Shown: positions 18,342-27,108 of the stretch, one piece after another
Position numbering within the stretch: position 1 is the first letter of the stretch
Layout of the letters: every line of letters begins with the position of its first letter
DNA from: UBA4421 sp002470275
Lineage (GTDB): Bacteria; Pseudomonadota; Gammaproteobacteria; Pseudomonadales; Azotimanducaceae
NCBI GenBank assembly: GCA_913052345.1
Contig: CAJXDR010000002.1
Span: 37,005 to 101,004, forward strand
Direction of reading: 5' to 3'
DNA length: 64,000 bases
Notes under the pieces: model-generated
What the model saw: the letters and a program-made list of their open reading frames with translations, nothing else
What the model was told of the DNA's origin: nothing
The model's database searches: none
Position numbers and translations under genes: made by a program

Positions 18342-19502
18342 ATGTCTGCGCAGACGATCCAAGCCGATGCTATCGGCTTAGTTGAGGTCCACACGTTCCA
18401 ACACGGTGGACCCCTAGTTCTGCAAAACGGGGCGACGCTGCAAAATTTCGAGCTGGTCTACGAAACCTACGGGCAGTTAAATTCAGCCAGGGATAATGCG
18501 ATCCTAATTTGCCATGCGCTATCGGGTCACCACCACGCCGCAGGTCGTCACCACCCAGATGATGCGAAACCAGGTTGGTGGGACGCCTGCATCGGGCCAG
18601 GAAAGGCCATTGATACCAACCAGTTTTTTGTCCTGAGCCTCAATAACCTGGGCGGCTGTCACGGCAGTACCGGGCCCAAAACCATCAACCCAGAAACTGG
18701 AAAGGCCTATGGCCCAGACTTCCCCCAGGTCGTGGTCCGAGACTGGGTCACCAGTCAGGCGAAATTAGCAGATCATCTCGGTATTGAGACGTTTGCGGCG
18801 GTGATTGGTGGCAGTTTAGGGGGCATGCAGGCCATGCAGTGGGCGATTGAGTACCCGGATCGCGTTCGCAGCTGTGTCATCATCGCAGCAGCAGCCAAAC
18901 TTTCGGCACAAAATATCGCCTTCAACGAGATTGCTCGCCAGGCTATCGTCAGTGATCAGAACTATCTCGACGGGCGTTATGAAGAGGCAGACAAAATTCC
19001 AAACCGAGGTTTGATGCTGGCGCGAATGATCGGCCACGTGACGTACCTCTCTGATGACGGCATGGGCAATAAGTTCGGGCGAGAGGTCAAATCTGGCGAG
19101 TTTGACCAAGATGAAAGCATCGAGTTCCAGGTGGAAAGCTACCTCCATTATCAGGGCCGAGCATTCTCAAAATACTTTGATGCAAATACCTATATGCTGA
19201 TGACTCATGCTCTTGACCAATTCGATCCTGCCAGAGGGCATGCAGGAGACCTGGCGGAGGCGCTGTCTGCCGCCCAAGCAAGATTCTTAGTGCTCTCTTT
19301 TAGCAGCGACTGGCGTTTCTCCAGCCAACGCTCCCAGGAAATTATCGATGCTTTGATTACCGCCAGAAAGAATGTCGCTTCCGCCGTGGTGGAATCTGAA
19401 CACGGCCACGATTCCTTCTTACTGCCGCTGACCCGCTATACCACCATCATGAAGACCTTCCTCCAGCGCGTCCTCGACGAGATGAGAGAGGGCGGCGCAT
19501 GA
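18342..19502 (+). CDS. metX: homoserine O-acyltransferase MetX
   Basis: Alpha/beta-hydrolase-fold enzyme that acylates homoserine for methionine synthesis. The 386 residues show the nucleophile elbow GGSLGGMQA, the Asp region SSDWRFS and the His in EHGHDSFLL. Although annotated as acetyltransferases, gammaproteobacterial MetX enzymes paired with MetW have been shown in several species to use succinyl-CoA, so succinyl transfer is the better guess here. metW overlaps its 3' end by four bases, indicating coupled translation. Confidence 0.95.
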   Translation: MSAQTIQADAIGLVEVHTFQHGGPLVLQNGATLQNFELVYETYGQLNSARDNAILICHALSGHHHAAGRHHPDDAKPGWWDACIGPGKAIDTNQFFVLSLNNLGGCHGSTGPKTINPETGKAYGPDFPQVVVRDWVTSQAKLADHLGIETFAAVIGGSLGGMQAMQWAIEYPDRVRSCVIIAAAAKLSAQNIAFNEIARQAIVSDQNYLDGRYEEADKIPNRGLMLARMIGHVTYLSDDGMGNKFGREVKSGEFDQDESIEFQVESYLHYQGRAFSKYFDANTYMLMTHALDQFDPARGHAGDLAEALSAAQARFLVLSFSSDWRFSSQRSQEIIDALITARKNVASAVVESEHGHDSFLLPLTRYTTIMKTFLQRVLDEMREGGA

Positions 19503-20098
19503 CGCTACGAGGCGACTTACAGCTGGTTCAGGACTTAATCAATCCGGGTGCCAGGGTCTTGGACTTGGGCTGCGGCGATGGCGCTCTGCTCGACAATCTC
19601 CAGCGTCACAAGGGTGTCAACGGCTACGGGCTCGACCGCGATCCCGTAAACATTAACCGCTGTCTGGCCAGTGGGGTTAATGTTGTTCAACAGGATTTAG
19701 ACCACGGCATTGGAAATTTTCTGGATGACAGTTTTGATATGGTGGTCATGACCAATACCCTACAGGCGGTGAAGAACCCCAGAACGTTGTTGCGCGAAAT
19801 GCTGCGCGTTGGAGAAGAGTGCCTGGTGACATTTCCGAATTTCGGACACTGGCAATGTCGGCTGCAGATATTCCTACACGGCAGAATGCCGGTTTCAGCT
19901 CACCTACCTCATAGCTGGTTCGACACGCCCAATATTCACCTATGCACCGCTCAGGACTTCGAGCAGCTTTGCGCAGCAGAGGGCTTTCGAATCATTCAGC
20001 GGCGCATGGTTAACCAGGCGTATCGTCAGCAGCGCCTAATTGCGCTGGCACCCAATTTTTTCTCAAGCTACTGCTTCTATCGACTAGGAAGACCATAA
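19499..20098 (+). CDS. metW: methionine biosynthesis protein MetW
   Basis: Class I SAM-methyltransferase-fold protein encoded with metX; required for full MetX function in some pseudomonads, though its catalytic role is not settled. The 199 residues have the SAM loop LDLGCGDGALL and MVVMTNTLQAV, then FPNFGHW and PHSWFDTPNIH, which are specific to MetW. It immediately precedes the DUF4426 gene. Confidence 0.95.
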   Translation: MTLRGDLQLVQDLINPGARVLDLGCGDGALLDNLQRHKGVNGYGLDRDPVNINRCLASGVNVVQQDLDHGIGNFLDDSFDMVVMTNTLQAVKNPRTLLREMLRVGEECLVTFPNFGHWQCRLQIFLHGRMPVSAHLPHSWFDTPNIHLCTAQDFEQLCAAEGFRIIQRRMVNQAYRQQRLIALAPNFFSSYCFYRLGRP

Positions 20099-20533
20099 AT
20101 GATCGTCTTTTTTAAGAAAATCCTGCTCGCAGCGAGCCTTTGCCTTTGCGCCGCCCTCACCCAAGCAGAACAGGTCCACCGGTTTGGTGGCCTTGAGATG
20201 CACTACATCCTTATCCCCACAACCATGCTCAAACCTGATATCGCCGCCTCCTATAACCTGACTCGAGGCAAGGACCGAGCGCTGTTAAATATATCGGTTC
20301 TTGACGAGACGGGCCGCGCAATAACGGCAAATTTCAGCGGATCGACGCAGAATCTGCTTGGGCAACGGCAGGACCTCTCCTTCGCCGAGGTGAGAGAGGG
20401 AGAGGCGATCTATTATTTGGCTGTAATTCGGCACGCTAATGAGGAGGTCCATCGCCTTCAAATCAATGCAGAGAATGCAAACGGGAAAAGCACCGAGCTT
20501 AAATTCTCTCAAAAACTCTACTGGTCCGACTAA
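20099..20533 (+). CDS. periplasmic DUF4426 protein
   Basis: A 144-residue exported protein of unknown function. Residues 1-23 form a signal peptide (basic start, hydrophobic core, cleavage after TQA). The mature part is a predicted beta-sandwich with HYILIPTTMLKPDIAASYNL and RGKDRALLNISVL, typical of DUF4426. It always sits between metW and rdgB in pseudomonad-like genomes, and its stop directly abuts the rdgB start. Conservation of position suggests cotranscription and does not reveal a function. Confidence 0.85.
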   Translation: MIVFFKKILLAASLCLCAALTQAEQVHRFGGLEMHYILIPTTMLKPDIAASYNLTRGKDRALLNISVLDETGRAITANFSGSTQNLLGQRQDLSFAEVREGEAIYYLAVIRHANEEVHRLQINAENANGKSTELKFSQKLYWSD

Positions 20534-21136
20534 GTGCAAATCGTCCTCGCCACCCGCAATCAGGGCAAGCTGCTTGAGATGCGCACCCTCTTTGCTGATC
20601 TAGCCGTTGAGCTTCTGACCCAGGTAGACCTGGATATTCCTAGCCCGGCCGAGACTGGGCTGACCTTCGTGGAGAACGCGCTTATCAAAGCCAGGGCCGT
20701 CAGCGCCGCCGCAGGCCTACCCGCCATCGCCGACGACAGCGGTTTGGTGGTGCCTGCCCTCGGAGGCCAGCCCGGGATTTACTCGGCTCGATTCGCCGGT
20801 ACGCAGGGAGAGGATCGCGCCAATAACGACAAACTTCTGGCGCTAATGAAGAACGAGGTCGCAAGGGCCGCTTATTTCACTTGTTCTATGGTCTTTCTCG
20901 CCTCAGAAACAGACCCAAGCCCTATCGTCGTATCTGGGACCTGGGCCGGGGAGATTACCTCGACGCCCATGGGGACAGACGGTTTCGGCTACGATCCGTT
21001 GTTCTTCGTACCTACTCACGGGTGTACGGCAGCCCAGCTAAACGCTGGAAATAAAAATGAGATCAGTCATAGAGGCCAGGCCAGTCGAAGTCTCAAGCGT
21101 ATGCTTGCCGCCTACCTTCAAACCCAAGATGGTTGA
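20534..21136 (+). CDS. rdgB: dITP/XTP pyrophosphatase (RdgB/HAM1)
   Basis: Hydrolyses non-canonical purine triphosphates to keep them out of DNA. It starts with GTG at 20534, giving 200 residues beginning MQIVLATRNQGKLLEM, the family N-terminus. PAIADDSGL and FGYDPLFF are catalytic and substrate-binding motifs. The GTG directly follows the DUF4426 stop, and the 3' end overlaps hemW by 8 bases. Confidence 0.96.
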   Translation: MQIVLATRNQGKLLEMRTLFADLAVELLTQVDLDIPSPAETGLTFVENALIKARAVSAAAGLPAIADDSGLVVPALGGQPGIYSARFAGTQGEDRANNDKLLALMKNEVARAAYFTCSMVFLASETDPSPIVVSGTWAGEITSTPMGTDGFGYDPLFFVPTHGCTAAQLNAGNKNEISHRGQASRSLKRMLAAYLQTQDG

Positions 21137-22247
21137 TGGCGGCCTGTATATCCACTTTCCGTGGTGCGTTAAGAAGTGCCCGTACTGCGACTTTAACTCT
21201 CACCCCCTAAGAGACGACGTTGATCAGGGGGTCTATCTGCGGGCTCTGCTCCAAGACTGGGACCTTCAGCAACGGATTTTCCATCCAGACTTTGCCGAGC
21301 GCCCGTTTAAAACAGTATTTCTAGGCGGGGGAACGCCAAGCCTGTTTCATGTCCAACACGTGAATCAACTGCTTGAGCTTACTGCCGGCGGCGCTGATGA
21401 AGTCACCATGGAATTGAATCCTGGGGCTCGGGAATATGGAGATCTCGCGGCCTATCGCCAGGCGGGGGTCAACCGCCTTTCTATTGGCGCACAAAGTTTC
21501 GAAAACCCGATGTTGCAGGCCCTTGGTCGAATCCATGACGCAGATCAAACGTTGACGGCCTTCGAGGTCGCCAGGGCAAGCGGATTCAATAACATTAACG
21601 TCGATCTAATGTGGGGGTTACCAGGCCAAGAGGTAGCCCAAGCCCTCAGCGATCTGCGACAGGCTATTGCGCTTGAGCCTGAGCATATCTCTTGGTATCA
21701 GCTCACCATCGAGGCCAAAACAGAGTTCGCGAAGCGGCCGCCGCTGCTGCCTGTCGATAGGACACTGTTAGACATCGAACAAGCCGGGCTGGAGCTGCTG
21801 GAAGCCGAGGGCTATCGGCGCTACGAAATTTCGGCCTTTGCCAAACCAGGACGGGAATGTCTGCACAATCTGAACTATTGGTCCTTTGGCGATTACGTTG
21901 GTCTCGGTGCCGGTGCCCACGGAAAACTGACTCACCGGGGCCGTCGCCTTCGAACACGACAGGCCAGTCAGCCCCGACTGTACCAGAGCGATCCCGAACG
22001 CCTCGGCGTGCAGGACATTGCCGAAGACGAGCTTGCTCTGGAATTTATGATGAATGCCCTTAGGCTGGTTCAGGGGGTCGACCAAGCATCATTTGTCTCG
22101 CGAACAGGTCTGCCTTGGTCCTCCATCGCACCAACCTGGCAGGCGCTAGTGGAGCAGGGTCTGGTTCATGCGCAGCACTGTGGCACCACCCCAATGGGCC
22201 TGCGCTATTTGGACAGTGTGTTAACGTCCTTCGTCACCACCCGCTAA
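21129..22247 (+). CDS. hemW: radical SAM protein HemW (heme chaperone)
   Basis: Radical SAM protein related to HemN, now regarded as a heme chaperone and not a coproporphyrinogen dehydrogenase. The ATG at 21129 gives 372 residues with the cluster motif at C13, C17 and C20 (CVKKCPYC), followed by FLGGGTPSLF, SIGAQSF and INVDLMWGLPGQ. The longer frame from 21057 overlaps rdgB. The gene ends the long forward run; its last 27 bases overlap the convergent trmB. Confidence 0.94.
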   Translation: MVDGGLYIHFPWCVKKCPYCDFNSHPLRDDVDQGVYLRALLQDWDLQQRIFHPDFAERPFKTVFLGGGTPSLFHVQHVNQLLELTAGGADEVTMELNPGAREYGDLAAYRQAGVNRLSIGAQSFENPMLQALGRIHDADQTLTAFEVARASGFNNINVDLMWGLPGQEVAQALSDLRQAIALEPEHISWYQLTIEAKTEFAKRPPLLPVDRTLLDIEQAGLELLEAEGYRRYEISAFAKPGRECLHNLNYWSFGDYVGLGAGAHGKLTHRGRRLRTRQASQPRLYQSDPERLGVQDIAEDELALEFMMNALRLVQGVDQASFVSRTGLPWSSIAPTWQALVEQGLVHAQHCGTTPMGLRYLDSVLTSFVTTR

Positions 22248-22925
22248 TTTTCGGTACCTGAGATCTCGGATCGTATGCCCAAGCCGGGCACCCCGTGCTT
22301 CGAATTTAGTGAGCCCCCCAGGGCGAGATGCCGAAGCGCGCCTTGGTTCTTCCTGACGCTGGTCACTGAGCAACTCGAAGCCAGGGTGTTGAGCAAAGCA
22401 TTCCGCCATCCATTCACCATACTCGGCCCAATCTGTTGCCAGGTGCACCACGGCAGAAGACGCCAGGGCATGATGCAGTTGATCCAAAAAAGGTAGTTGG
22501 ATGAGTCGGCGTTTATGGTGGCGCTTCTTTGGCCAGGGGTCGGGGAAAAAAATTCTAATCTCGCTGGCAATGCCAGGAGGCAGGCGAGCCAGCAGCGACT
22601 GCGCGGGTTCATCGACCAGACGGATATTTTTGAGCGCCTGCTTGGCTGCCCTGGATAGCATTGAGCCAATACCAGGCTGGTAAAGTTCTACGCCTAAGAT
22701 CATCAGCTCGGGATGCTCCTCGGCCCAGGCAATGAGTTCCAGGCCCATACCAAAGCCAATTTCAATGCCAATGGCGTCCAGCCCGTCAAGGTCCGTAGTT
22801 TTGAAGCGGTAGGCCTCAGCGAGTTCCTCGAAGGCCAGAGCCTGGGCACGGGTGAAACGACCGCGACGGCGGATATAGTTGAAGTCTTGATCGAAGACGT
22901 TTGATTCTGGTGGTTCGAAAGGCAT
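22221..22925 (-). CDS. trmB: tRNA (m7G46) methyltransferase
   Basis: SAM-dependent methyltransferase forming N7-methylguanosine at tRNA position 46. The 234 residues include EIGFGMGLEL (SAM site), LGVELYQPGIGSML, and the family hallmark FFPDPWPKKRHHKRR. In Pseudomonas thiS, thiG and mtgA lie between trmB and rpoH; here only a DUF423 gene does. Confidence 0.95.
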   Translation of the reverse strand: MPFEPPESNVFDQDFNYIRRRGRFTRAQALAFEELAEAYRFKTTDLDGLDAIGIEIGFGMGLELIAWAEEHPELMILGVELYQPGIGSMLSRAAKQALKNIRLVDEPAQSLLARLPPGIASEIRIFFPDPWPKKRHHKRRLIQLPFLDQLHHALASSAVVHLATDWAEYGEWMAECFAQHPGFELLSDQRQEEPRRASASRPGGLTKFEARGARLGHTIRDLRYRKLAGGDEGR

Positions 22926-22959
22926 GGGGTTTGACGACAGGTCCTTGATCGATTGGGAT

Positions 22960-23349
22960 CTAAGGCGCGTTTACACGATCCGCCTTAATCACCGACAGGC
23001 CAATTGTCACCCATCCCAAGATCAACATCAGCCCCCCGATAGGGGTGAGGGGACCCAGCCAGCTCAACGAGCCCAGCGTCAACCCATAAAGGCTGCCTGA
23101 GAAAAGCAGGATGCCCAGGCTAAACATCCATGCTACGAGCCCCAGCCTTTTGGGGCCACCGTGGGCCATCCAGATACCCACCGATAAGAGAGCCAGCGCA
23201 TGCCACATCTGGTATTGGGACGCGGTTTGCCAAGTTGATAGGCCGTCAGGCCCCAAGAGGTCCTTGATTGCATGGGCGCCCAGCGCACCAAGCGCCACAG
23301 CCGTTAGGCCGTACCCCGCTGCCAGGACGAGACAGAGGCGAGCACTCAA
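22960..23349 (-). CDS. DUF423 membrane protein (YgdD-like)
   Basis: A 129-residue inner-membrane protein of unknown function with four hydrophobic helices. The N-terminal GLTAVALGALGAHAIKDLL and central QYQMWHALALL are typical of the family, and the C-terminal LTPIGGLMLILGWV is the conserved final helix. It lies four bases downstream of the rpoH stop, so it is probably cotranscribed from the rpoH promoter. Confidence 0.88.
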   Translation of the reverse strand: MSARLCLVLAAGYGLTAVALGALGAHAIKDLLGPDGLSTWQTASQYQMWHALALLSVGIWMAHGGPKRLGLVAWMFSLGILLFSGSLYGLTLGSLSWLGPLTPIGGLMLILGWVTIGLSVIKADRVNAP

Positions 23350-23353
23350 AGCC

Positions 23354-24202
23354 TTATGTCGACATCAACCGCTTCAGTTTTTTAATCGCGTTCTGCTCGA
23401 GCTGCCGGATTCGTTCTGCTGAAACGCCGTACTCCGCGGCAAGCTCATGCAGCGTGGCTTTGTCATCACTCAGCCATCTTTGCTGAAGGATATCGCGACT
23501 CCTCTCATCCAGCTGGGATAAGGAGGCGGTCAGTCTCAGGCTCATATCCTGAGCGCTATCCTGTTCGGCAACCAGGTCTGCCGGATCTGGCATGCTTGAT
23601 GCCAAAAAGTGGACCGGCGCGGTGGCCGTGTCTTCGTCCGTGCCATACCCATCGAATGCTGCGTCATTTGCGCTAAGACGACCCTCCATCCTTGTCACTT
23701 CATCCGTTGAAACACCCAAGTCTTGGGCGATGGCCTGGGTTTCCTTCTGGTTGAGCCACGAGGAAGAGCTTTTCGCGCTTCTCAGGTTGAAGAAGAGCTT
23801 CCTTTGCGCCTTGGTGGTTGCAACCTTAACAATCCGCCAGTTACGCAGGATGTACTCGTGCATTTCTGCCTTGATCCAGTGGACGGCAAAGGAGATCAGT
23901 CGAACGCCAACGTCGGGGTCGAATCGTTTGACCGCCTTCATTAAGCCCACGTTACCCTCTTGGATCAGATCAGCCTGAGGCAGGCCATAGCCTTTGTAGG
24001 ACCGCGCTAAATGCACCACGAAACGGAGGTGGCACATCACCAGCTCGCGGGCCGCGTTGAGATCGCCATCTTCTCTAAACTTTTCGGCGAGCTGCTTTTC
24101 GTGCTCAGGTTCAAGAATAGGGAACTGACTGATTGTATTCAGGTAAGCGTCGATATCTGCGCCCGGCGCGATGCTCGGCAGGGCCATTACATTTTGAGCC
24201 AT
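23354..24202 (-). CDS. rpoH: heat-shock sigma factor sigma-32
   Basis: RNA polymerase sigma factor for heat-shock promoters. The 282 residues show region 2 (QADLIQEGNVGLMKAVKRFDP), the RpoH-specific box QRKLFFNLRSAK and region 4 (YGVSAERIRQLEQNAIKKL). The start codon is preceded by CCGGAAG. A perfect CIRCE operator lies 32-58 bases upstream of the start, an arrangement that would add HrcA repression to the usual sigma-32 controls. ftsX ends only 87 bases upstream on the same strand, and the ftsY-ftsE-ftsX-rpoH order is the conserved one. Confidence 0.96.
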   Translation of the reverse strand: MAQNVMALPSIAPGADIDAYLNTISQFPILEPEHEKQLAEKFREDGDLNAARELVMCHLRFVVHLARSYKGYGLPQADLIQEGNVGLMKAVKRFDPDVGVRLISFAVHWIKAEMHEYILRNWRIVKVATTKAQRKLFFNLRSAKSSSSWLNQKETQAIAQDLGVSTDEVTRMEGRLSANDAAFDGYGTDEDTATAPVHFLASSMPDPADLVAEQDSAQDMSLRLTASLSQLDERSRDILQQRWLSDDKATLHELAAEYGVSAERIRQLEQNAIKKLKRLMST

Positions 24203-24233
24203 GTGATACTTCCGGTAACACTTTGGCGCGATG

Positions 24234-24260
24234 TTAGCACTCTCTTTATTAGAGTGCTAA
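24234..24260. promoter_or_regulatory. CIRCE element (HrcA operator) upstream of rpoH
   Basis: An exact CIRCE: TTAGCACTC, nine bases, GAGTGCTAA. Both nine-base arms match the consensus with no mismatch and the spacer has the canonical length. CIRCE is the binding site of the HrcA repressor, usually in front of groESL or dnaK. Here it sits between the ftsX stop and the rpoH start on the leftward strand, so rpoH is the only sensible target. A T-run follows the repeat on the + strand, but no + strand gene ends nearby, which argues against a terminator. Confidence 0.9.
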
Positions 24261-24289
24261 TTTTTTTCCCCTCTCTTGCTGACCCTTTC

Positions 24290-25306
24290 TTAGGCAGACC
24301 GGACGCTCATGTCGTTAATCACGCCCAATCGCTGTCGAAGCGCCAGCCAGGCGCCCACGACCCCCAGTACCAGGGCGCCCAACCCAGAGCAAACTAGAAA
24401 GATGAGATCAAAACCCGAAATTTGGACAGCCAGGCCATAGCTCGCGAACAGCGAGCCCAGGGGTTCCTCGACGCTATTCAATGCGACGGCCAGTATCATG
24501 GTCGCCACTAATCCCCCACCAAACCCATACATTGCGCCGAAATAAAGAAAGGGTCTGCGTAGCTGACCGCGCGTGGCGCCCACTAACGCCAGAACCCTGA
24601 TTTCGTCGAGCCTAGACTCGATCGCCAGACGCACGGCCGCCAGGGTGATCAAGACTGCGGCAGAACTGAACAAGAGCGCCAGAGTGATGCCAAGTCGATC
24701 GATCAGCTGACGAATGTTCGCCATTCGCTCAAGCCAGGTCTTCTCAATCACAACGGTTTCTACATCCGATCTGGCGCGAAGCTGTCTAGCCAGGCGATCG
24801 ATATTTAAGTAGCTGGGGTCATTCGCAAAAAAAATGTCTGCAGAGGGGGGCAACGGATTTTGAGCTGTGGCGGCAATGGCTTCCTGTATCGCACTAGACG
24901 CACTGCTTTGAGCAACCAGCGCCTCAAGCGCCTGTTCGGGCGTCGTCACAACAAGCGCCTTGACCTGTGCCTGGGCCAGCAATTCAGATCTCAGGTTGTC
25001 GATATTTTCCATCGGCGTACCCATTTCAAAATAGACGGTTACGCCTGATGGGCCCTCCCAATCTTGGCTTAACGCGGAAACATTGGCATGGCCAAGCCAG
25101 AGCAGCCCAGGCATGGCGAGGGCTGTGCCAATCATTAGCCAGACAACAAAGGAACTGAGTAGGTGCTCACCCAAATAGGTCGCCGCCTCACCGCAAACGC
25201 GTAGATGGTCGGCAAACCAACCGCCTATCCGCCGCAAGAGAGGTCGCTGATCTGAAACCTGAAGTTCCGTCCTCTGAGAGGCTGTCGCCCCGCCGTCACT
25301 CACCAT
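24290..25306 (-). CDS. ftsX: cell division protein FtsX
   Basis: Membrane partner of the ATPase FtsE; the complex transmits cytoplasmic signals to periplasmic amidase activators at the septum. The 338 residues have a short cytoplasmic N-terminus, one membrane helix near 50-75, a large periplasmic domain with ALVVTTPEQALEALV and IEKTWLERM, and three C-terminal helices separated by the coupling loop VRLAIESRLDEIRVLALVGA. Its start overlaps the ftsE stop by 11 bases. Confidence 0.95.
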   Translation of the reverse strand: MVSDGGATASQRTELQVSDQRPLLRRIGGWFADHLRVCGEAATYLGEHLLSSFVVWLMIGTALAMPGLLWLGHANVSALSQDWEGPSGVTVYFEMGTPMENIDNLRSELLAQAQVKALVVTTPEQALEALVAQSSASSAIQEAIAATAQNPLPPSADIFFANDPSYLNIDRLARQLRARSDVETVVIEKTWLERMANIRQLIDRLGITLALLFSSAAVLITLAAVRLAIESRLDEIRVLALVGATRGQLRRPFLYFGAMYGFGGGLVATMILAVALNSVEEPLGSLFASYGLAVQISGFDLIFLVCSGLGALVLGVVGAWLALRQRLGVINDMSVRSA

Positions 25307-26006
25307 GCTTGCCCCCCGCTGGAGGCTTGGCCTCGATGGGTGCCGTATCTTCTACAAGCCGCCCCTCCGATAGATGCAGGATGCGAGCCTGCTGAGACTT
25401 AATCAGCTCCACATCATGGCTTGCAACGATGACCGTCGTGCCCAGCTGATTAAACTGACTGAACAGCGATATCACCTGGCGGGATAGAAAGGGGTCCAGA
25501 TTACCCGTCGGCTCGTCTGCCAAGATCAGCCGTGGCCGGGTGACTATGGCGCGCGCAATGCCAATACGCTGCTGCTGCCCGCTTGAGAGCTGACTGGGCA
25601 AGCAGTTCTCAATCCCCGATAAATCTACGCTCCCTAAGGCCCCGCGCACTCTCCTAACGATTGCATTGTGCGACCACTGAAGCACCCTCAACGGTAAGGC
25701 TACATTGTCAAAAACCGACCGATCTTCGAGCAACATATGATCTTGAAACACAACGCCCACCTGACGGCGATACCATGGCAGCCGTCGTGGCCCAAGTCTC
25801 CCAATATCAACCCCATCCACCAGGACTCGCCCCGCAGAAGGTAATTCCGCACCAATAAGAAGTCGGAGAAAGGTGCTCTTTCCCGCGCCAGAATGGCCGG
25901 TCAAAAAGGTCATGGACCCGGAATCAAAATGCGTCGTGACGTCGCGTAGCGCTTCTCGTCCGTTGTCGAAGCGCCGGGTGATGTGATCAACAGAGATATC
26001 CGTCAT
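25296..26006 (-). CDS. ftsE: cell division ATP-binding protein FtsE
   Basis: ABC-type ATPase working with FtsX. The 236 residues have Walker A GHSGAGKS, Q-loop VFQDHMLLEDRSVFDNV, signature LSSGQQQRIGIARA, Walker B LILADEPTGNLDP and the switch His in VIVASHDVELI. The signature has S-S-G in place of the usual S-G-G. The start is 5 bases after the ftsY stop, so ftsYEX form one operon. Confidence 0.96.
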   Translation of the reverse strand: MTDISVDHITRRFDNGREALRDVTTHFDSGSMTFLTGHSGAGKSTFLRLLIGAELPSAGRVLVDGVDIGRLGPRRLPWYRRQVGVVFQDHMLLEDRSVFDNVALPLRVLQWSHNAIVRRVRGALGSVDLSGIENCLPSQLSSGQQQRIGIARAIVTRPRLILADEPTGNLDPFLSRQVISLFSQFNQLGTTVIVASHDVELIKSQQARILHLSEGRLVEDTAPIEAKPPAGGKHGE

Positions 26007-26011
26007 ATCGC

Positions 26012-26995
26012 CTAAGTGCCTGAATCGAGCGCCAGGAGCGCGTGAACAAATTCATCTGGCGCAAATACGCGCAAATCTTCTTCTGCTTCGCCGACGCCGA
26101 TAAAGTGAATGGGAACAGGCTTTGAGTCACCCCCCAACGCAGTTGCCGCCAGGGCAAAAATCACCCCCGCCTTGGCCGTTCCATCGAGCTTTGTGATAAC
26201 CAGGCCTGTCACAGGAATCGCTTCGTTAAAGGCAGTTAGCTGGCTGATCGCATTTTGGCCGACGCCGCCGTCTAAGACCAAGATCACTTCATGAGGCGCG
26301 TCTTGATCGAGGCGTTTGATGACCCGCCTAATTTTCGACAATTCATCCATTAGCTGGACTTTCGCCTGCAGTCGTCCAGCGGTGTCCACCAGCAGCACAT
26401 CCATACCCTTGGCTTGAGCAGATGCCACCGCATCGTAGGCAACGGAGGCACTGTCGCTACCCTGACGCTGAGCAATCACTGGAATGTTGTTACGCTCACC
26501 CCAGCTTTGAAGCTGTTCAACCGCTGCGGCTCGAAAGGTATCTCCTGCGGCCAGCATCACTTTCAGCCCCTGATCCTGCAGGCGCTTCGCTAATTTCCCG
26601 ATGGTGGTCGTCTTGCCCACCCCGTTAACCCCCACAAAGAAAATGATCTTGGGCAATGCGTCAGGTTGACGGGGCTCAATGTTGAAGGTGCTGCCGCACT
26701 GCGCCAGCCGCTGGATTAGCACTTCTGAAAGGACGCGATACAGGGTTTTGGTATCTGCGAGTTCTCTGCGACTGGCTCTGAGCGTTAACTCCTCGATAAT
26801 TGCCGTCGTCGCGGGAATGCCGACGTCCGCAAGCAATAACGACGTTTCCAGCTCCTCTAGCGCCGTCTCGTTTAGCGCTTTCTCACCTAGCAGCAGGTTC
26901 CCTAGGCCGCTGGCAAACTGCTCTCTGGTTTTTGCCAATCCCCCGCGCATGCGGTCCATCAGCCCGGCCGTCTTCTCTTCATCCGTTGTTGACAT
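26012..26995 (-). CDS. ftsY: signal recognition particle receptor FtsY
   Basis: GTPase that docks the SRP-ribosome complex at the membrane. At 327 residues it has an NG domain with GVNGVGKTTTIGKLA, DTAGRLQAKVQLMDEL and TKLDGTAKAG, but almost none of the long acidic A domain of E. coli FtsY. Such short forms are common outside enterobacteria. It is the first gene of ftsY-ftsE-ftsX and is divergent from rsmD (113 bases between starts). Confidence 0.96.
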   Translation of the reverse strand: MSTTDEEKTAGLMDRMRGGLAKTREQFASGLGNLLLGEKALNETALEELETSLLLADVGIPATTAIIEELTLRASRRELADTKTLYRVLSEVLIQRLAQCGSTFNIEPRQPDALPKIIFFVGVNGVGKTTTIGKLAKRLQDQGLKVMLAAGDTFRAAAVEQLQSWGERNNIPVIAQRQGSDSASVAYDAVASAQAKGMDVLLVDTAGRLQAKVQLMDELSKIRRVIKRLDQDAPHEVILVLDGGVGQNAISQLTAFNEAIPVTGLVITKLDGTAKAGVIFALAATALGGDSKPVPIHFIGVGEAEEDLRVFAPDEFVHALLALDSGT

Positions 26996-27108
26996 CGATG
27001 CATTCCTTCCCGCGAAGAATTATTGTTTGATTTCTGCCTACGTTACAAACCGCGCATGCCTCGTATAGTATCGCGATTCCGGCCTCGACCATCGTAGTAT
27101 CTGTGCTT

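Noticed and set aside
24234..24267. Rho-independent terminator on the + strand (stem plus T-run)
   Set aside because: No + strand gene ends upstream; the arms and spacing are those of CIRCE.
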